Assembly: GCA_052148435.1 (NCBI GenBank)
Contig: JBKQIF010000049.1
Coordinates: 24,625-88,624 of the forward strand
Length of the DNA: 64,000 nt
Direction of reading: 5' to 3'
From: JBEKYD01 sp052148435
GTDB lineage: Bacteria > Acidobacteriota > Terriglobia > Bryobacterales > Bryobacteraceae
This document shows, one piece after another, positions 23,608 to 32,320 of this stretch (the stretch's first letter is position 1; every line of letters begins with the position of its first letter). Below the pieces are notes generated by a model. The model was not told the origin of the DNA and made no database searches. It saw only the letters and a list, made by a program, of their open reading frames with translations. The translations under genes were made by a program, and so were the position numbers.

Positions 23608-26600
23608 CTAATGGAAATTGTGCGCCTCCGCCGCCGCCCCGTCGCTCAATGCCGCTACCCGTCCCACTTTGATCGAAATCGCGCCATCCTGGTTTTGCAG
23701 AATGCCATCGAGCAGCAGGAAGCGCTCCCCCAGCACCGTTAGCCGATAGCGGTCGAAGACCGCCGGCTCGAGGATGGCGTTGGCGATTCCGGTTTCGTCT
23801 TCCAGGCTGAGAAAGACGAAGCCCTTGGCGGTGCCGGGACGCTGCCGCACGATGATGGCGCCGGCTACGCGCACGATGCGGCCGTTGGGAATATGCGCCA
23901 GGTCGGCGGCGCGGGCGACCCCCATTCGGTCCATGGCGGCGCGGCGGTGCGCCATGGGATGGCGGCCGATATTCACGCCGGTGCCCCGGTAGTCGGCCCA
24001 TAATCGCTCTTCCGCGCTCATGGCTGTGAGCGGCGAGGGCGCGCCGATTTCTTCCAGCGGCGCCAGCAGCGGGCCCACCGGCAGCACCGCCCGCTGCGTC
24101 TGCCAGAGCGCATCTCGACGATGCTCGCGGCCGAGCGAGTTGAGCGCGCCGATCTCCGCCAGTCGGTGGATCTCGTCCTTGCGCAGCCCGCGAACCCGCA
24201 ATGCCAGGTCGTCAATCGTCGAAAACGGCCGCTCCCGCAGAATGGCGTGAGCCGATTCCTCGCGCAGCCCGCGCGCGTACCGCAAGCCCAGCCGCATGGT
24301 ATGGCGATCCACCACGCTGCAATCCCAGCCGGAAACCGCCACGTCCACCGGCATCACCCGCAGGCCGTGGCGCTGCGCGTCCTTGATCAGAATGGCCGGC
24401 GAGTAGAAACCCATGGGCTGGTTGTTGAGCATGGCGCAGGTGAACGCGGCCAGATGGTGGCATTTCAGATAGGCGCTGGCATAAGCCAGCAGGGCGAAGC
24501 TGGCGGCATGCGATTCCGGAAAGCCGTAGAGCGCAAACGAAGTGATGGAGCGCACGATGCCTTCCTGCGCATCGGGCGGAATCCCCTGGCGCTGCATCCC
24601 CTCGCGCAGCTTGATTTCGATCTCGGCCATGCGCTTTTCCGAGCGTTTGAACCCCAGGGCGCGGCGCAGTTCCTCCGCCTGGCCGCCGGTAAAACCGGCC
24701 GCGATCATGGCCATGCGCAGCAATTGCTCCTGAAACAGCGGCACTCCCAACGTGCGGCGCAGCACCGGTTCCAGGCTGGGATGGAGGCAATCCGGCGGTT
24801 CTTTCCCCTGGCGGCGGTTCAAATACGGATGCACCATTTTGCCCACAATCGGGCCGGGGCGGATAATCGCCACCTGCACCACCACGTCGTAGAAGCAGCG
24901 CGGCTTCATGCGCGGCAGCGAGGACATCTGCGCCCGGCTTTCCACCTGAAACATGCCGATGGTGTCGGCTTTTCGCAGGGCTTCGAAAACCGCCGGATCG
25001 TCCTGCGGCAGGTGGGCCAGATCGACCTCCTCGCCGTATACCGCCGGGATCCGGTGCAACGTCTCTTCGATGACGGCCATCATGCCCAGGCCCAGCAGGT
25101 CGACTTTGATGATGCCCATATCGGCGCAATCTTCCTTGTCCCACTGCACTACCACCCGGCCGGGCATCGTGGCCGGTTCGAGCGGCACCACCGAATCGAG
25201 CGTATCCTGGCAGACCACCATGCCGCCGGAATGCTGGCCGAGATGCCGTGGCAGATCCTGCGCCATGCCGTACAGCTCGAAAAATTTGCGCACGCGCGGA
25301 TGTTCCAGGTCGAAGCCCGCCTGGCGAAAACGAAGCTCGGTGGTATCTTTGGGATCTTTCCATTCCCACACGTGCGCCAGCGAGGACAGCCGCTCGAGCG
25401 AAGTCACTTCGAACCCCAGCGCTTTGCCCACTTCGCGCGCCGCCGAGCGGCCGCGATAGGTGATGACGTTGGCCGTCATGGCGGCGCCCAATTGCCCGAA
25501 GCGCTGGTACACGTACTGGATGGCGCGCTCCCGCTTGTCGCCGCTGGGCAGGTCGATATCGATGTCCGGCCATTCGCCGCGCTCCTCGGAAAGAAAGCGC
25601 TCGAACAGCAGGTCCATGCCGACCGGATCCACGGCGGTGATTTCGAGCGCGTAGCAGACTGCGCTATTGGCGGCCGAGCCGCGGCCCTGCGCCAGAATAT
25701 TATTTTCCCGGCAGAAGCGCACGATGTCCCATACGATCAGGAAGTAGCCCTCCAGCCCGAGTTTCTCGATGAGCGCCAGCTCGCGCTCGATCTGGGCGCG
25801 GGCGCGCGCGTGATACGGGCGGTAACGGCGGCGCGCGCCTTCGTCCGTCAGGCGGCGCAAGTAACTCGCCATGTTTTCGTTTTCCGGAACCGGGTAGCGC
25901 GGGAAACGATATCCCAGATCGTTCAAGGTGAATTCCAGGCGCGAGGAAATCTCCATCGTGCTGGCGATGGCCTCCGGAAGGTCGGCGAATAATCGCTCCA
26001 TTTCCGCCGGCGTTTTGACGTGCCGCTCGGAATTGGCCTCGAGCTTTCGGCCGGCAGTTGACAGCGTGACTTTCTGGCGAACGCAGGTGAAGACGTCCAG
26101 CAACTGGCGCCTCTCTGAAGTGGCGTAAGCGGGGGCGTTGGTGGCTACCAGCGGCATACCCAGGCCGCGCGCCGTTGCGACGATGCGTTGGTTCAAAGCT
26201 TCCTGACCGCGGCGGTAGTGACGTTCCAGCCGCGCGTAAACATTGTGCTTGCCGAAGATCTCCATCAGCAGCGGGGAAGGATGGCGGGTGAGGCAGACGA
26301 GGCCGCGCGCGAATTCGGCCAGTTCTTCCGGCGTGGCCGCGCCTTCGCCCTTAGGGGCGCGCAGCTTCATGCGCGTGATGAGCCGGCAGAGGTTGCGGTA
26401 GCCTTCGCGGGTGGCCGCCAGCAGCACGTAGCCGGCGCCGTCGGTGCAGGTGATTTCCGAGCCGATGTGCGCGCGCACCCCGGCTTTGCCCGCCGCCATG
26501 TGAAAGCGCGGCGCGCCATAGACGCCGTTGCGGTCCGCCAGCCCCATCGCCGGCATGCCGTAGCTGGCGCAGGCGGCGATCAGGTCTTCCGGAAGAGAAG

Positions 26601-26649
26601 CGCCTTCCAGAAAACTGAAAGCGGAGCGGGCGTAGAGTTCGGTGTACAT
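23608..26649 (-). CDS. dnaE2: error-prone DNA polymerase DnaE2
   Basis: A 1013-residue C-family polymerase of the DnaE2/ImuC type, the polymerase of the mutasome that copies damaged DNA with ImuA and ImuB. The N-terminal PHP domain starts YTELYARSAFSFLEGAS. The palm carries the catalytic aspartates in EWPDIDIDLPSGDK and the GRGSAANSAVCYAL segment; the fingers follow (IIRPGPIVGKMVHPYLNRR). A C-terminal OB fold (RVAGAIIVRQRPGTAKGFVF) ends the protein. The ATG at 26649 gives the family N terminus; a TTG seven codons upstream is less likely. It lies 53 bp downstream of imuB. Confidence 0.95.
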   Translation of the reverse strand: MYTELYARSAFSFLEGASLPEDLIAACASYGMPAMGLADRNGVYGAPRFHMAAGKAGVRAHIGSEITCTDGAGYVLLAATREGYRNLCRLITRMKLRAPKGEGAATPEELAEFARGLVCLTRHPSPLLMEIFGKHNVYARLERHYRRGQEALNQRIVATARGLGMPLVATNAPAYATSERRQLLDVFTCVRQKVTLSTAGRKLEANSERHVKTPAEMERLFADLPEAIASTMEISSRLEFTLNDLGYRFPRYPVPENENMASYLRRLTDEGARRRYRPYHARARAQIERELALIEKLGLEGYFLIVWDIVRFCRENNILAQGRGSAANSAVCYALEITAVDPVGMDLLFERFLSEERGEWPDIDIDLPSGDKRERAIQYVYQRFGQLGAAMTANVITYRGRSAAREVGKALGFEVTSLERLSSLAHVWEWKDPKDTTELRFRQAGFDLEHPRVRKFFELYGMAQDLPRHLGQHSGGMVVCQDTLDSVVPLEPATMPGRVVVQWDKEDCADMGIIKVDLLGLGMMAVIEETLHRIPAVYGEEVDLAHLPQDDPAVFEALRKADTIGMFQVESRAQMSSLPRMKPRCFYDVVVQVAIIRPGPIVGKMVHPYLNRRQGKEPPDCLHPSLEPVLRRTLGVPLFQEQLLRMAMIAAGFTGGQAEELRRALGFKRSEKRMAEIEIKLREGMQRQGIPPDAQEGIVRSITSFALYGFPESHAASFALLAYASAYLKCHHLAAFTCAMLNNQPMGFYSPAILIKDAQRHGLRVMPVDVAVSGWDCSVVDRHTMRLGLRYARGLREESAHAILRERPFSTIDDLALRVRGLRKDEIHRLAEIGALNSLGREHRRDALWQTQRAVLPVGPLLAPLEEIGAPSPLTAMSAEERLWADYRGTGVNIGRHPMAHRRAAMDRMGVARAADLAHIPNGRIVRVAGAIIVRQRPGTAKGFVFLSLEDETGIANAILEPAVFDRYRLTVLGERFLLLDGILQNQDGAISIKVGRVAALSDGAAAEAHNFH

Positions 26650-26702
26650 GAAGCGGTCAGCTATCAGCAATCAGCCGTCAGCTAGCTGAAAGCTGATCGC
26701 TA
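26650..26702. repeat. CAGCTATCAGC-type dispersed repeat
   Basis: The 53 bp between imuB and dnaE2 are almost entirely made of AGCTGA-like units (CAGCTATCAGCAATCAGCC and GTCAGCTAGCTGAAAGCTGA). Similar strings occur at 40681-40742, 47702-47734, 50809-50850, 53466-53525 and 59535-59575, mostly at gene ends. Confidence 0.55.
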
Positions 26703-28040
26703 CTAGTCATAGCTCCCTTCCACGAACCACCCGGCCGGATCGCAGTAGAGCCGGTAAAGGCCGCCGTCGGAAAGGGCGATGTCCCATTCGTCGCGCGACC
26801 AGGGATCGGGAGTCCACCAATCGCCCGAACTCCGCCAGGGGCCGGCCAGGTCGATCACTTTGCCGCGGACGCCTTCGGCGGCGATCGTTCCGGGCTGGCT
26901 CCGCACCAGCGTCACGCGCGCGGCGCGGGCGGGGCGGAAGCGGCGCAGAACGAGCGATGCCGGATTGCCAGCCGACGGGCTCGCCGCAGAATCGCGGCCC
27001 CATCCTCCGTGCATGACAAATGCGTCAGGCCGATGCGTATCGAGCACCCGCGGCGTGCCCACGTTCCGCTCGCCTACGATGGCTCGCACCCGCGCCAGGG
27101 TGATTTCGAACTTTACCGGCTCCGGCGCGGACGGCAGGAACAGCCCGCTCTGCGCGGCCTGCGACTTGGCCGGGTGCAGTCCGAGCCACACCCGGACCAC
27201 CGGCGCGGCCGGCGGATGAGCCGCCAGGTCGAGCTGCCAGAGCTTCAAGAACGCTTTGGTATCGAGCGACGGCACGGGCAGGCGCAGAACGCGCTCGTGG
27301 GTGGCGCCGGTTTCCAGCTTCAACCGCAGGCGCAATTCGTCGGTGGCCAGCGCGCGCGTGGCCAAACGCGTGGCCAGCCCGTTGAGCAGGCGCGCCAGCA
27401 GGAACGCCAGCGGCTCCAGCAGATCCACCGGGTACTCCGGTTCGAACTCCTCATCGAAGCGTTCCGGGTCGGCGATGGGCTTGAGCTTGCGTTGGGCTTC
27501 GCCGCGCGCCAACTCGCGCAGGCGGAGGCCCTCCGGCCCCAGGCGCTCGGCGATGCCCAGCGGCGGCAGCGCGGCCAGATCCTGAAAACGGCGGATGCCC
27601 CAGCGATCGAGCGTCTCCGCCAGTTCGGGGGAAGGCGCCAGTTGCGCCAGCGGCAGAGGCGCCAGAAATTTGGCTTCATCGCCGTAAGGAACGATGCTGA
27701 GCCGCGGGAAACCGCGCGCTGCGCAGATGGCGGCATCGGGGTTGGAAGCCAGCGCGAGGTGGAGCGGGCACTCGGGCCTGCCATGCCGGGACTCGTCCCG
27801 GCACGCGTCCCGATGAGTCGGGACGTGGCAGGCACAAGTGCCCGCTCCACGGCCATCGACCTGGCTTCTTTCGGCGGCGCGCCGCAAAATGGCGGCGGCG
27901 ATCTCCTGCGGCAGGCCGAAAAGGCGATCCAGCCCGGAAATATCGAATGTCACCGTGTCGGCGGCGGTCAGCTCCACGGTGGGCGAAAATTCGGCTGCCA
28001 GCGCTTTCAGATTGCCTGAGCCGTAAAGACAGGCGAACAT
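26703..28040 (-). CDS. imuB: ImuB, Y-family polymerase-like mutasome adaptor
   Basis: A 445-residue protein of the ImuB/DinP-like group, a catalytically inactive Y-family relative that links ImuA and DnaE2 to the sliding clamp. Typical segments are DTVTFDISGLDRLFGLP at residues 28-44, LASNPDAAICAARGF near 97, and DRWGIRRFQDLAALPPLGIA in the helix-hairpin-helix region. The ATG at 28040 has GGAG upstream and overlaps imuA by 34 bp. Residues about 64-94 are an unusual Cys/His/Arg-rich insertion encoded by a palindromic repeat (27759-27850). The reading frame is open throughout, so the insertion may be tolerated. Confidence 0.88.
   Translation of the reverse strand: MFACLYGSGNLKALAAEFSPTVELTAADTVTFDISGLDRLFGLPQEIAAAILRRAAERSQVDGRGAGTCACHVPTHRDACRDESRHGRPECPLHLALASNPDAAICAARGFPRLSIVPYGDEAKFLAPLPLAQLAPSPELAETLDRWGIRRFQDLAALPPLGIAERLGPEGLRLRELARGEAQRKLKPIADPERFDEEFEPEYPVDLLEPLAFLLARLLNGLATRLATRALATDELRLRLKLETGATHERVLRLPVPSLDTKAFLKLWQLDLAAHPPAAPVVRVWLGLHPAKSQAAQSGLFLPSAPEPVKFEITLARVRAIVGERNVGTPRVLDTHRPDAFVMHGGWGRDSAASPSAGNPASLVLRRFRPARAARVTLVRSQPGTIAAEGVRGKVIDLAGPWRSSGDWWTPDPWSRDEWDIALSDGGLYRLYCDPAGWFVEGSYD
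27759..27850. repeat. 92-bp cloverleaf palindrome inside imuB
   Basis: The outer arms GTGGAGCGGGCACT (27759-27772) and AGTGCCCGCTCCAC (27837-27850) are a perfect 14-bp inverted repeat. Within them lie GCCTGCCA/TGGCAGGC and two inner hairpins, GCCGGGA/TCCCGGC (27785-27802) and CGTCCCGA/TCGGGACG. The first 15 bases match the dispersed intergenic repeat GTGGCGCGCGCACTC at 13 positions. It is an in-frame intragenic copy of that repeat family. Confidence 0.85.
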
Positions 28041-28687
28041 AGCATGCTCCGTGAATGGCTCCGTGGAGTGGAAGCGCGCACGCGCACGCCGCGCAACAGG
28101 CGGCCGGGCCGCGCCCCCGACCATGCCGTCCGCTCGCGCGCGCATTCCAGTTGCAGCGTGGCGCAGGTTTTGGCGTTCGATTGCCGCGATATGGCGACCA
28201 GCACGGTGGGGGTGTGCTCCACCGCGCGGCGCAGTCGAAACCAGGAAGTAAGCGAGATGCGGCGGGCGCCGGCCGCGGCGGTATCGCCCAGATCGAGCGC
28301 CACCACGCCGAAACCGCCCCCTTGAATCAGCAGATCGGCAGCCCGTAGCGCGTGCTCGGCGTTGTGGCCGCAGCGTACCCAGAGCAGCCGCGGCAGGCAA
28401 ACTCCGGCGCTTTCGGCCGAGGCGGGATCGAAGGCGTCTTCGGCATCCACCAGGGCGCAGAATTCCTGCCGCGCCGTGGCCTGGGCCAGAATCGCGGCCA
28501 TTAAAGTAGCCCGGCCGGATGAGCAGGCGCCGAAAATTTCGGTTAGACAACCGCGCGGCAACCCCCCGGAATCGGCATCGATTTCGGCAATCCCGGAGGG
28601 CACGGTTTCCGGCGCCGGCCGGCATCGCCAATCCGGCTCGCCGCCCAACAAAGATGCGAATTGTGGTCGCAGGACAATCGTTGGCAT
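28007..28687 (-). CDS. imuA: ImuA, RecA-like mutasome protein
   Basis: A 226-residue RecA-fold protein of the ImuA type, first gene of the imuA-imuB-dnaE2 cassette. The SGIAEIDADSGGLPRGCLTE region at about residues 31-50 and LLWVRCGHNAEHALRAADLL near 105 match the family; the Walker A is degenerate (GACSSGRATLM). ImuA is needed for DNA-damage-induced mutagenesis in bacteria lacking UmuDC. The cassette is normally LexA-controlled. Upstream bases 28698-28709 read GTTCGCCTGTAC, a possible damage box, but the match is weak. Confidence 0.85.
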   Translation of the reverse strand: MPTIVLRPQFASLLGGEPDWRCRPAPETVPSGIAEIDADSGGLPRGCLTEIFGACSSGRATLMAAILAQATARQEFCALVDAEDAFDPASAESAGVCLPRLLWVRCGHNAEHALRAADLLIQGGGFGVVALDLGDTAAAGARRISLTSWFRLRRAVEHTPTVLVAISRQSNAKTCATLQLECARERTAWSGARPGRLLRGVRVRASTPRSHSRSMLCSPVFTAQAI

Positions 28688-28776
28688 TCGCTTTTTGTTC
28701 GCCTGTACTCTATTTTTACAGCGCGGCCGCGGTGAATGTCAAGGGAGGAGAAATCACAGGCTAAAGCCTGTGCTAC

Positions 28777-29634
28777 CTATTTAACCAGCTTGGCCAGATT
28801 ACGGCCGCAAATTATGCTGGCCTGGTGCTTATCGCCGGCGGGGCCGGGCCAGTGCGTTTCCAGGCTGATCCAGCCGGTGTAGCCGTCGCGCTCGAGCGCC
28901 GCAATCTGGCCAGGCCAATCCACGCTGCCTTCGCCCAGCGGCAGCCATTCCGCTTTGTGGTCGTGGACGCGGCAATCCTTGGCGTGAACGTGGACAATGC
29001 GTCCGGCCGGGATGCGCGCGTAGCCTTCGGGGAAGGGGTTTTCGCCGGCCACCAGGGCATTGGCGGGATCCCAGACGACTTTCAATGCGGGATGGTCCAA
29101 CGCCGCCAGCAGTTTGCCGGTCTCTTCGCCGGTCGCGATGTTGCAGGCGTGCTCGTTTTCGAGGCCGATGGTCACGCCCTGGGCCGCCGCCTGCTCCGCC
29201 AGCCCGCCCAACGCATCCACGATCCGCGAGAAGCACTCCTCGGGACGCACCGTGCGCCAGTAAGTGAACACGCGGATGATGCGGGCTCCGGTGATAGCGG
29301 CAATTTCGAAAGCACGGGCCGCCAGGCGCGGCTGGCCGGCGAAAGTGTGGCGCGAGGCGAAGACGTCCTGCTGGAAACGGGCATCCACTTCGGGCGCATC
29401 CGGCAATACGCACTTGAGCAGCGGCGACGCGATGGAGATCACTTCCAGGCCGTAACTTTTCGCCAGGGCTGCGGCTTGATCCACTTCCTTGTCGGTGAGA
29501 TCGACGATGTTCTTGCCGGATAACATGCGGAATTCCGCGCCGGCCATGCCGATGGCGGACATCGAGCGGGCGGCGCGATCCAGGTCGGGCGAAAACTCGT
29601 CGGTGATGGCGGCAATGCGAAATCGTGCAGGCAT
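28777..29634 (-). CDS. sugar phosphate isomerase/epimerase (AP endonuclease 2 fold)
   Basis: A 285-residue TIM-barrel protein of the xylose-isomerase-like superfamily. Putative metal ligands are Glu in IGLENEHAC, Asp and Asn in KVVWDPANAL, His in GRIVHVHAKDCRV, and Glu in GWISLETHW. Such proteins act as ketose epimerases or inositol-pathway isomerases; the substrate is not predictable. It stands alone, divergent from the region after imuA and followed by an intergenic CACAGGCTAAAGCCTGTG palindrome at 28757-28774. Confidence 0.82.
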   Translation of the reverse strand: MPARFRIAAITDEFSPDLDRAARSMSAIGMAGAEFRMLSGKNIVDLTDKEVDQAAALAKSYGLEVISIASPLLKCVLPDAPEVDARFQQDVFASRHTFAGQPRLAARAFEIAAITGARIIRVFTYWRTVRPEECFSRIVDALGGLAEQAAAQGVTIGLENEHACNIATGEETGKLLAALDHPALKVVWDPANALVAGENPFPEGYARIPAGRIVHVHAKDCRVHDHKAEWLPLGEGSVDWPGQIAALERDGYTGWISLETHWPGPAGDKHQASIICGRNLAKLVK

Positions 29635-29665
29635 GGAAATCTATTGTAGTCCGGTATGTGGTAGG

Positions 29666-30130
29666 TCACCGCGCATGCTGTTTCGGGGGAGAAAAAATCT
29701 GAACTTTCGGAAAATAGGTGCGATAGCGGGCCGCGTCGCGGGTGAGCAGGGCCAGGCGTCCGATGGCCGCGTGCGCCCCAATATAGAAGTCCGGCAATGG
29801 CGAGTTTCGTGAACCGCCACGCCGCCGGTACATCAGAAAACACTTGCCGGCCAGAAATCCCGCCTCCCAGGGCAAAGGCTCGCGCCGATACACCGTCGAG
29901 GGCAGAGCGGCGTCGAGCGCCTCGATGGTCCGGTAGCCGATCGATACCTCCGCGTAAACGATCGGATTCACGATCAGCGCCGTCCGCTCGGCGCACATGG
30001 CAAGAGCCCTCCCGGACCAGTCGCTCCAATACGGGTCGTTGGTGGCAACGTCCAGGAGCACGTTGCTGTCCACCAGCACCCCTCGGCAACCCTCCAGCCG
30101 GGCGCGCAAATCCGCAACCGCGGGCGTCAC
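29666..30130 (-). CDS. PIN-domain toxin (VapC-like)
   Basis: A 154-residue PIN-domain RNase. The acidic active-site residues are seen in VLVDSNVLLDV near residue 18, in VYAEVSIGY near 58, and in LPDFYIGAHAA and LLTRDAARYRTYFP in the C-terminal half. PIN toxins cleave RNA when released from their antitoxin. The start overlaps the end of the AbrB-like antitoxin gene by four bases, the usual toxin-antitoxin order. Confidence 0.87.
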   Translation of the reverse strand: MTPAVADLRARLEGCRGVLVDSNVLLDVATNDPYWSDWSGRALAMCAERTALIVNPIVYAEVSIGYRTIEALDAALPSTVYRREPLPWEAGFLAGKCFLMYRRRGGSRNSPLPDFYIGAHAAIGRLALLTRDAARYRTYFPKVQIFSPPKQHAR

Positions 30131-30375
30131 TTGCGGCGCTTTCGGGGCCGCGTTTCGCCCCGTGTCAGGGCCATGATCTCGCCGGTCGTCATGCGAACGT
30201 CGGCGCTGCCGCGGAGAGTCTCGACGATCCTCCGCCCCCGGGTGTCGTCGCCTGCCTTGCGTATGCGGGCGTGGTCTTTGCCCAACTCGAACTCGACTCT
30301 TGTGTGCGGCAAAAGACCCAGGCGCATACGGATCTCTTGTGGAATCGTAACCTGTCCTTTGCTGGTGATCTGCAC
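30127..30375 (-). CDS. AbrB/MazE-type antitoxin
   Basis: An 82-residue protein with an N-terminal swapped-hairpin AbrB domain (QITSKGQVTIPQEIR at residues 2-16). The GTG at 30375 is chosen because TAGGAGT lies seven bases upstream and the domain starts there; the open frame extends upstream without family similarity. The C-terminal half is basic and probably binds the PIN toxin. An inverted repeat at 30381-30400 overlaps the ribosome-binding site and suggests autorepression. Confidence 0.83.
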   Translation of the reverse strand: MQITSKGQVTIPQEIRMRLGLLPHTRVEFELGKDHARIRKAGDDTRGRRIVETLRGSADVRMTTGEIMALTRGETRPRKRRK

Positions 30376-30380
30376 GGTAA

Positions 30381-30400
30381 TACTCCTACTGGTAAGAGTA
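30381..30400 (-). promoter_or_regulatory. putative operator of the AbrB/PIN operon
   Basis: The minus strand reads TACTCTTACCAGTAGGAGTA, an inverted repeat with 9-base arms and one mismatch. It covers the antitoxin ribosome-binding site, which is a typical autoregulatory operator position. Confidence 0.5.
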
Positions 30401-30615
30401 GCGCCACGGATGAGAGGCTGCAACATAGCGGCTGAAGGCGGCTCTTCGACCACCCGAAGAAGAAAAGTATGCAGCTTAGGCCGGCGCGACGGGGCTCACC
30501 CCCGAAAGGTGTAAACTTCAGTTTGCGAGGTGCCGTTGCGGTTCTGCCGAAGATTGGCCTATCGAAACCTGGGCGAACGACTGGGCCGCGAAGCTCTCAA
30601 CGCGTGGCAACGCCT

Positions 30616-30652
30616 GACAGACCACGAAAAACGATGGTCTGTCCCACCTGGA
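30616..30652. repeat. GACAGACCA...TGGTCTGTC palindrome
   Basis: Imperfect palindrome with 9-base arms around CGAAAAACGA followed by CCACC. Close relatives lie near 54660-54697 and 23190-23275. The rest of the 30454-30694 spacer has nothing recognisable. Confidence 0.55.
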
Positions 30653-30694
30653 CAACAAGCCCGGCCACGGCAATCTGTGTGAGAATTGCCCTTT

Positions 30695-31867
30695 ATGGCC
30701 CAGATTGCTTCCTCGGTGGAACGCGTTCCTCACTCGCGCATTCGGGAACTGGCGGAGATCGCCATGCAGATGGATGGGGTTCTGCGGCTGTATTTCGGCG
30801 AATCCAACCAGCCCACGCCGGAATACATTAAGCGAGCGGCGTGGCGCGCCATGGAGGACGGCTACACGTTTTACACCGAAAACGCGGGACTGCCTTCGCT
30901 GCGGCGCGCCATCGCCGGCCATTACCGTTTGCGGCAGAACGTGGAGATCGATCCGGCGTCGGAGATCGTGGTGACGGCTTCGGGAGTGCAGGCCTTGCAC
31001 ATGGGCATCCGCACGGTGCTCGACCCGGGCGACGAGGCGCTGGTGCTGACGCCGGCATGGCCCAACGGAGCGTCGATCGTAGCCATGGCAAACGCGCGCG
31101 CGGTGGAGGTGCCGCAGCCGCTCGATGGCCGCTATGCCATCGATTTTCGGGCGCTCGAAGCCGCCGTCACACCACGCACGCGCCTGCTGGTATACATTTC
31201 GCCTTCGAATCCGCTGGGCTGGGTGGCCAGCGAAGAAGAGCAGCGGCAACTGCTCGATTTCGCGCGCCGCCACGATCTGTGGCTGCTGGCCGATGAAGTG
31301 TACGATCGGCTCTATTGGAAGGGAACCGAGGCGCTCGAGCCCGCCCCTTCGATTCTGCGCCAGGCCAGTCGCCAGGATGCGGTAATGGTGGTGCAATCCT
31401 TTTCCAAGAGTTACTGCATGACCGGCTGGCGGTTGGGCTATCTGGTGGGCCGCCGCGACCTGATCGCGAAGGCCACCCAGTTGAACGAATTCGTAGTTTC
31501 GCACGCACCCAGCTTCACCCAAAAAGCCGGCGAGGCGGCCCTGGCGGAAGGGGAAGCGCCGCTGGCGGAAATGCTCGCGCGCTTGCGCCAAAACCGCGAT
31601 CTCTGTCTGGAGGCCCTGGGCGCGATGCCCGGCGTCACCGTGCCGGCACCCGAGGGGGCTTTCTACGTGTTCCCCCGCATCGAAGGAGTGCCGGATTCGT
31701 TCGCGCTGGCCAAACGGCTGTTGATCGAAACTCGCGTGGGCGTGGCGCCGGGCGTAGCGTTCGGCGCGGGAGGGGAAGGCTCGCTGCGCATCTGCTATGC
31801 GGCCGGCAGGGAAGTTCTGGAGCCGGCCCTGGAACGGATTCAAAAGTTCTTGCGCTCCGGGGCGTAG
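30695..31867 (+). CDS. class I/II aminotransferase
   Basis: A 390-residue fold-type I PLP enzyme. The cofactor lysine is in QSFSKSYCMTGWRLGYLVGR at about residues 235-254; the PLP-phosphate loop is TASGVQALHMG near 93, and SPSNPLGW near 170 holds the conserved Asn. Aspartate or branched-chain/aromatic aminotransferases are the nearest likely groups. The ATG at 30695 gives the first family residues. It is followed after 45 bp by mscL, perhaps in the same transcript. Confidence 0.9.
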   Translation: MAQIASSVERVPHSRIRELAEIAMQMDGVLRLYFGESNQPTPEYIKRAAWRAMEDGYTFYTENAGLPSLRRAIAGHYRLRQNVEIDPASEIVVTASGVQALHMGIRTVLDPGDEALVLTPAWPNGASIVAMANARAVEVPQPLDGRYAIDFRALEAAVTPRTRLLVYISPSNPLGWVASEEEQRQLLDFARRHDLWLLADEVYDRLYWKGTEALEPAPSILRQASRQDAVMVVQSFSKSYCMTGWRLGYLVGRRDLIAKATQLNEFVVSHAPSFTQKAGEAALAEGEAPLAEMLARLRQNRDLCLEALGAMPGVTVPAPEGAFYVFPRIEGVPDSFALAKRLLIETRVGVAPGVAFGAGGEGSLRICYAAGREVLEPALERIQKFLRSGA

Positions 31868-31912
31868 TTCGTTCATGATAAACAAGATCTGTATCAGTGG
31901 AAAGGAACGGAC

Positions 31913-32317
31913 ATGTTAAAAGGCTTCAAGAATTTTCTGATGCGCGGCAACGTGGTGGACCTGGCGGTGGCCGTGATCATCGGCGGCGCATTCGGCAAAG
32001 TGGTGACGGCGCTCACCACCGATTTTCTGACACCCTTAATCGGCATTTTCGGTGGTACGCCAAATTTCAAAGGCGCTACGTTCGCCCTGAATGGCAGCAA
32101 GTTTCTGATCGGCGATTTCGTGGACGCGGTGATTGCCTTCGTGATGGTGGCGGCAACCATTTACCTCTTCATCGTGGCGCCCATGAATGCCCTCGCGGCG
32201 CGGCGCAAGCGCGGTGAAGTGCCGCCCGATCCGACTACCAAGAAATGCCCCGAGTGCTGCAGCGAGATCCCCATCGCGGCGCGGCGCTGCGCTTTCTGCA
32301 CGAGCACGGTGAGCTAG
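31913..32317 (+). CDS. mscL: large-conductance mechanosensitive channel
   Basis: A 134-residue MscL channel, the pressure valve that opens on hypo-osmotic shock. The N-terminal amphipathic helix and first membrane helix are FKNFLMRGNVVDLAVAVIIG; the second helix is FVDAVIAFVMVAATIYLFIV. The soluble end is unusual: residues about 110-130 read CPECCSEIPIAARRCAFC, a four-cysteine zinc-ribbon in place of the usual short charged helix. GGAAAGGA precedes the ATG by a good distance. A DASS transporter gene follows after 3 bp. Confidence 0.93.
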   Translation: MLKGFKNFLMRGNVVDLAVAVIIGGAFGKVVTALTTDFLTPLIGIFGGTPNFKGATFALNGSKFLIGDFVDAVIAFVMVAATIYLFIVAPMNALAARRKRGEVPPDPTTKKCPECCSEIPIAARRCAFCTSTVS

Positions 32318-32320
32318 CCG

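Noticed and set aside
24121..25992. 623-residue plus-strand frame inside dnaE2
   Set aside because: It mirrors dnaE2 and has no recognisable domain.
28698..28709. LexA box GTTCGCCTGTAC upstream of imuA
   Set aside because: It is only a loose match, and the LexA consensus of this lineage is not known to me.
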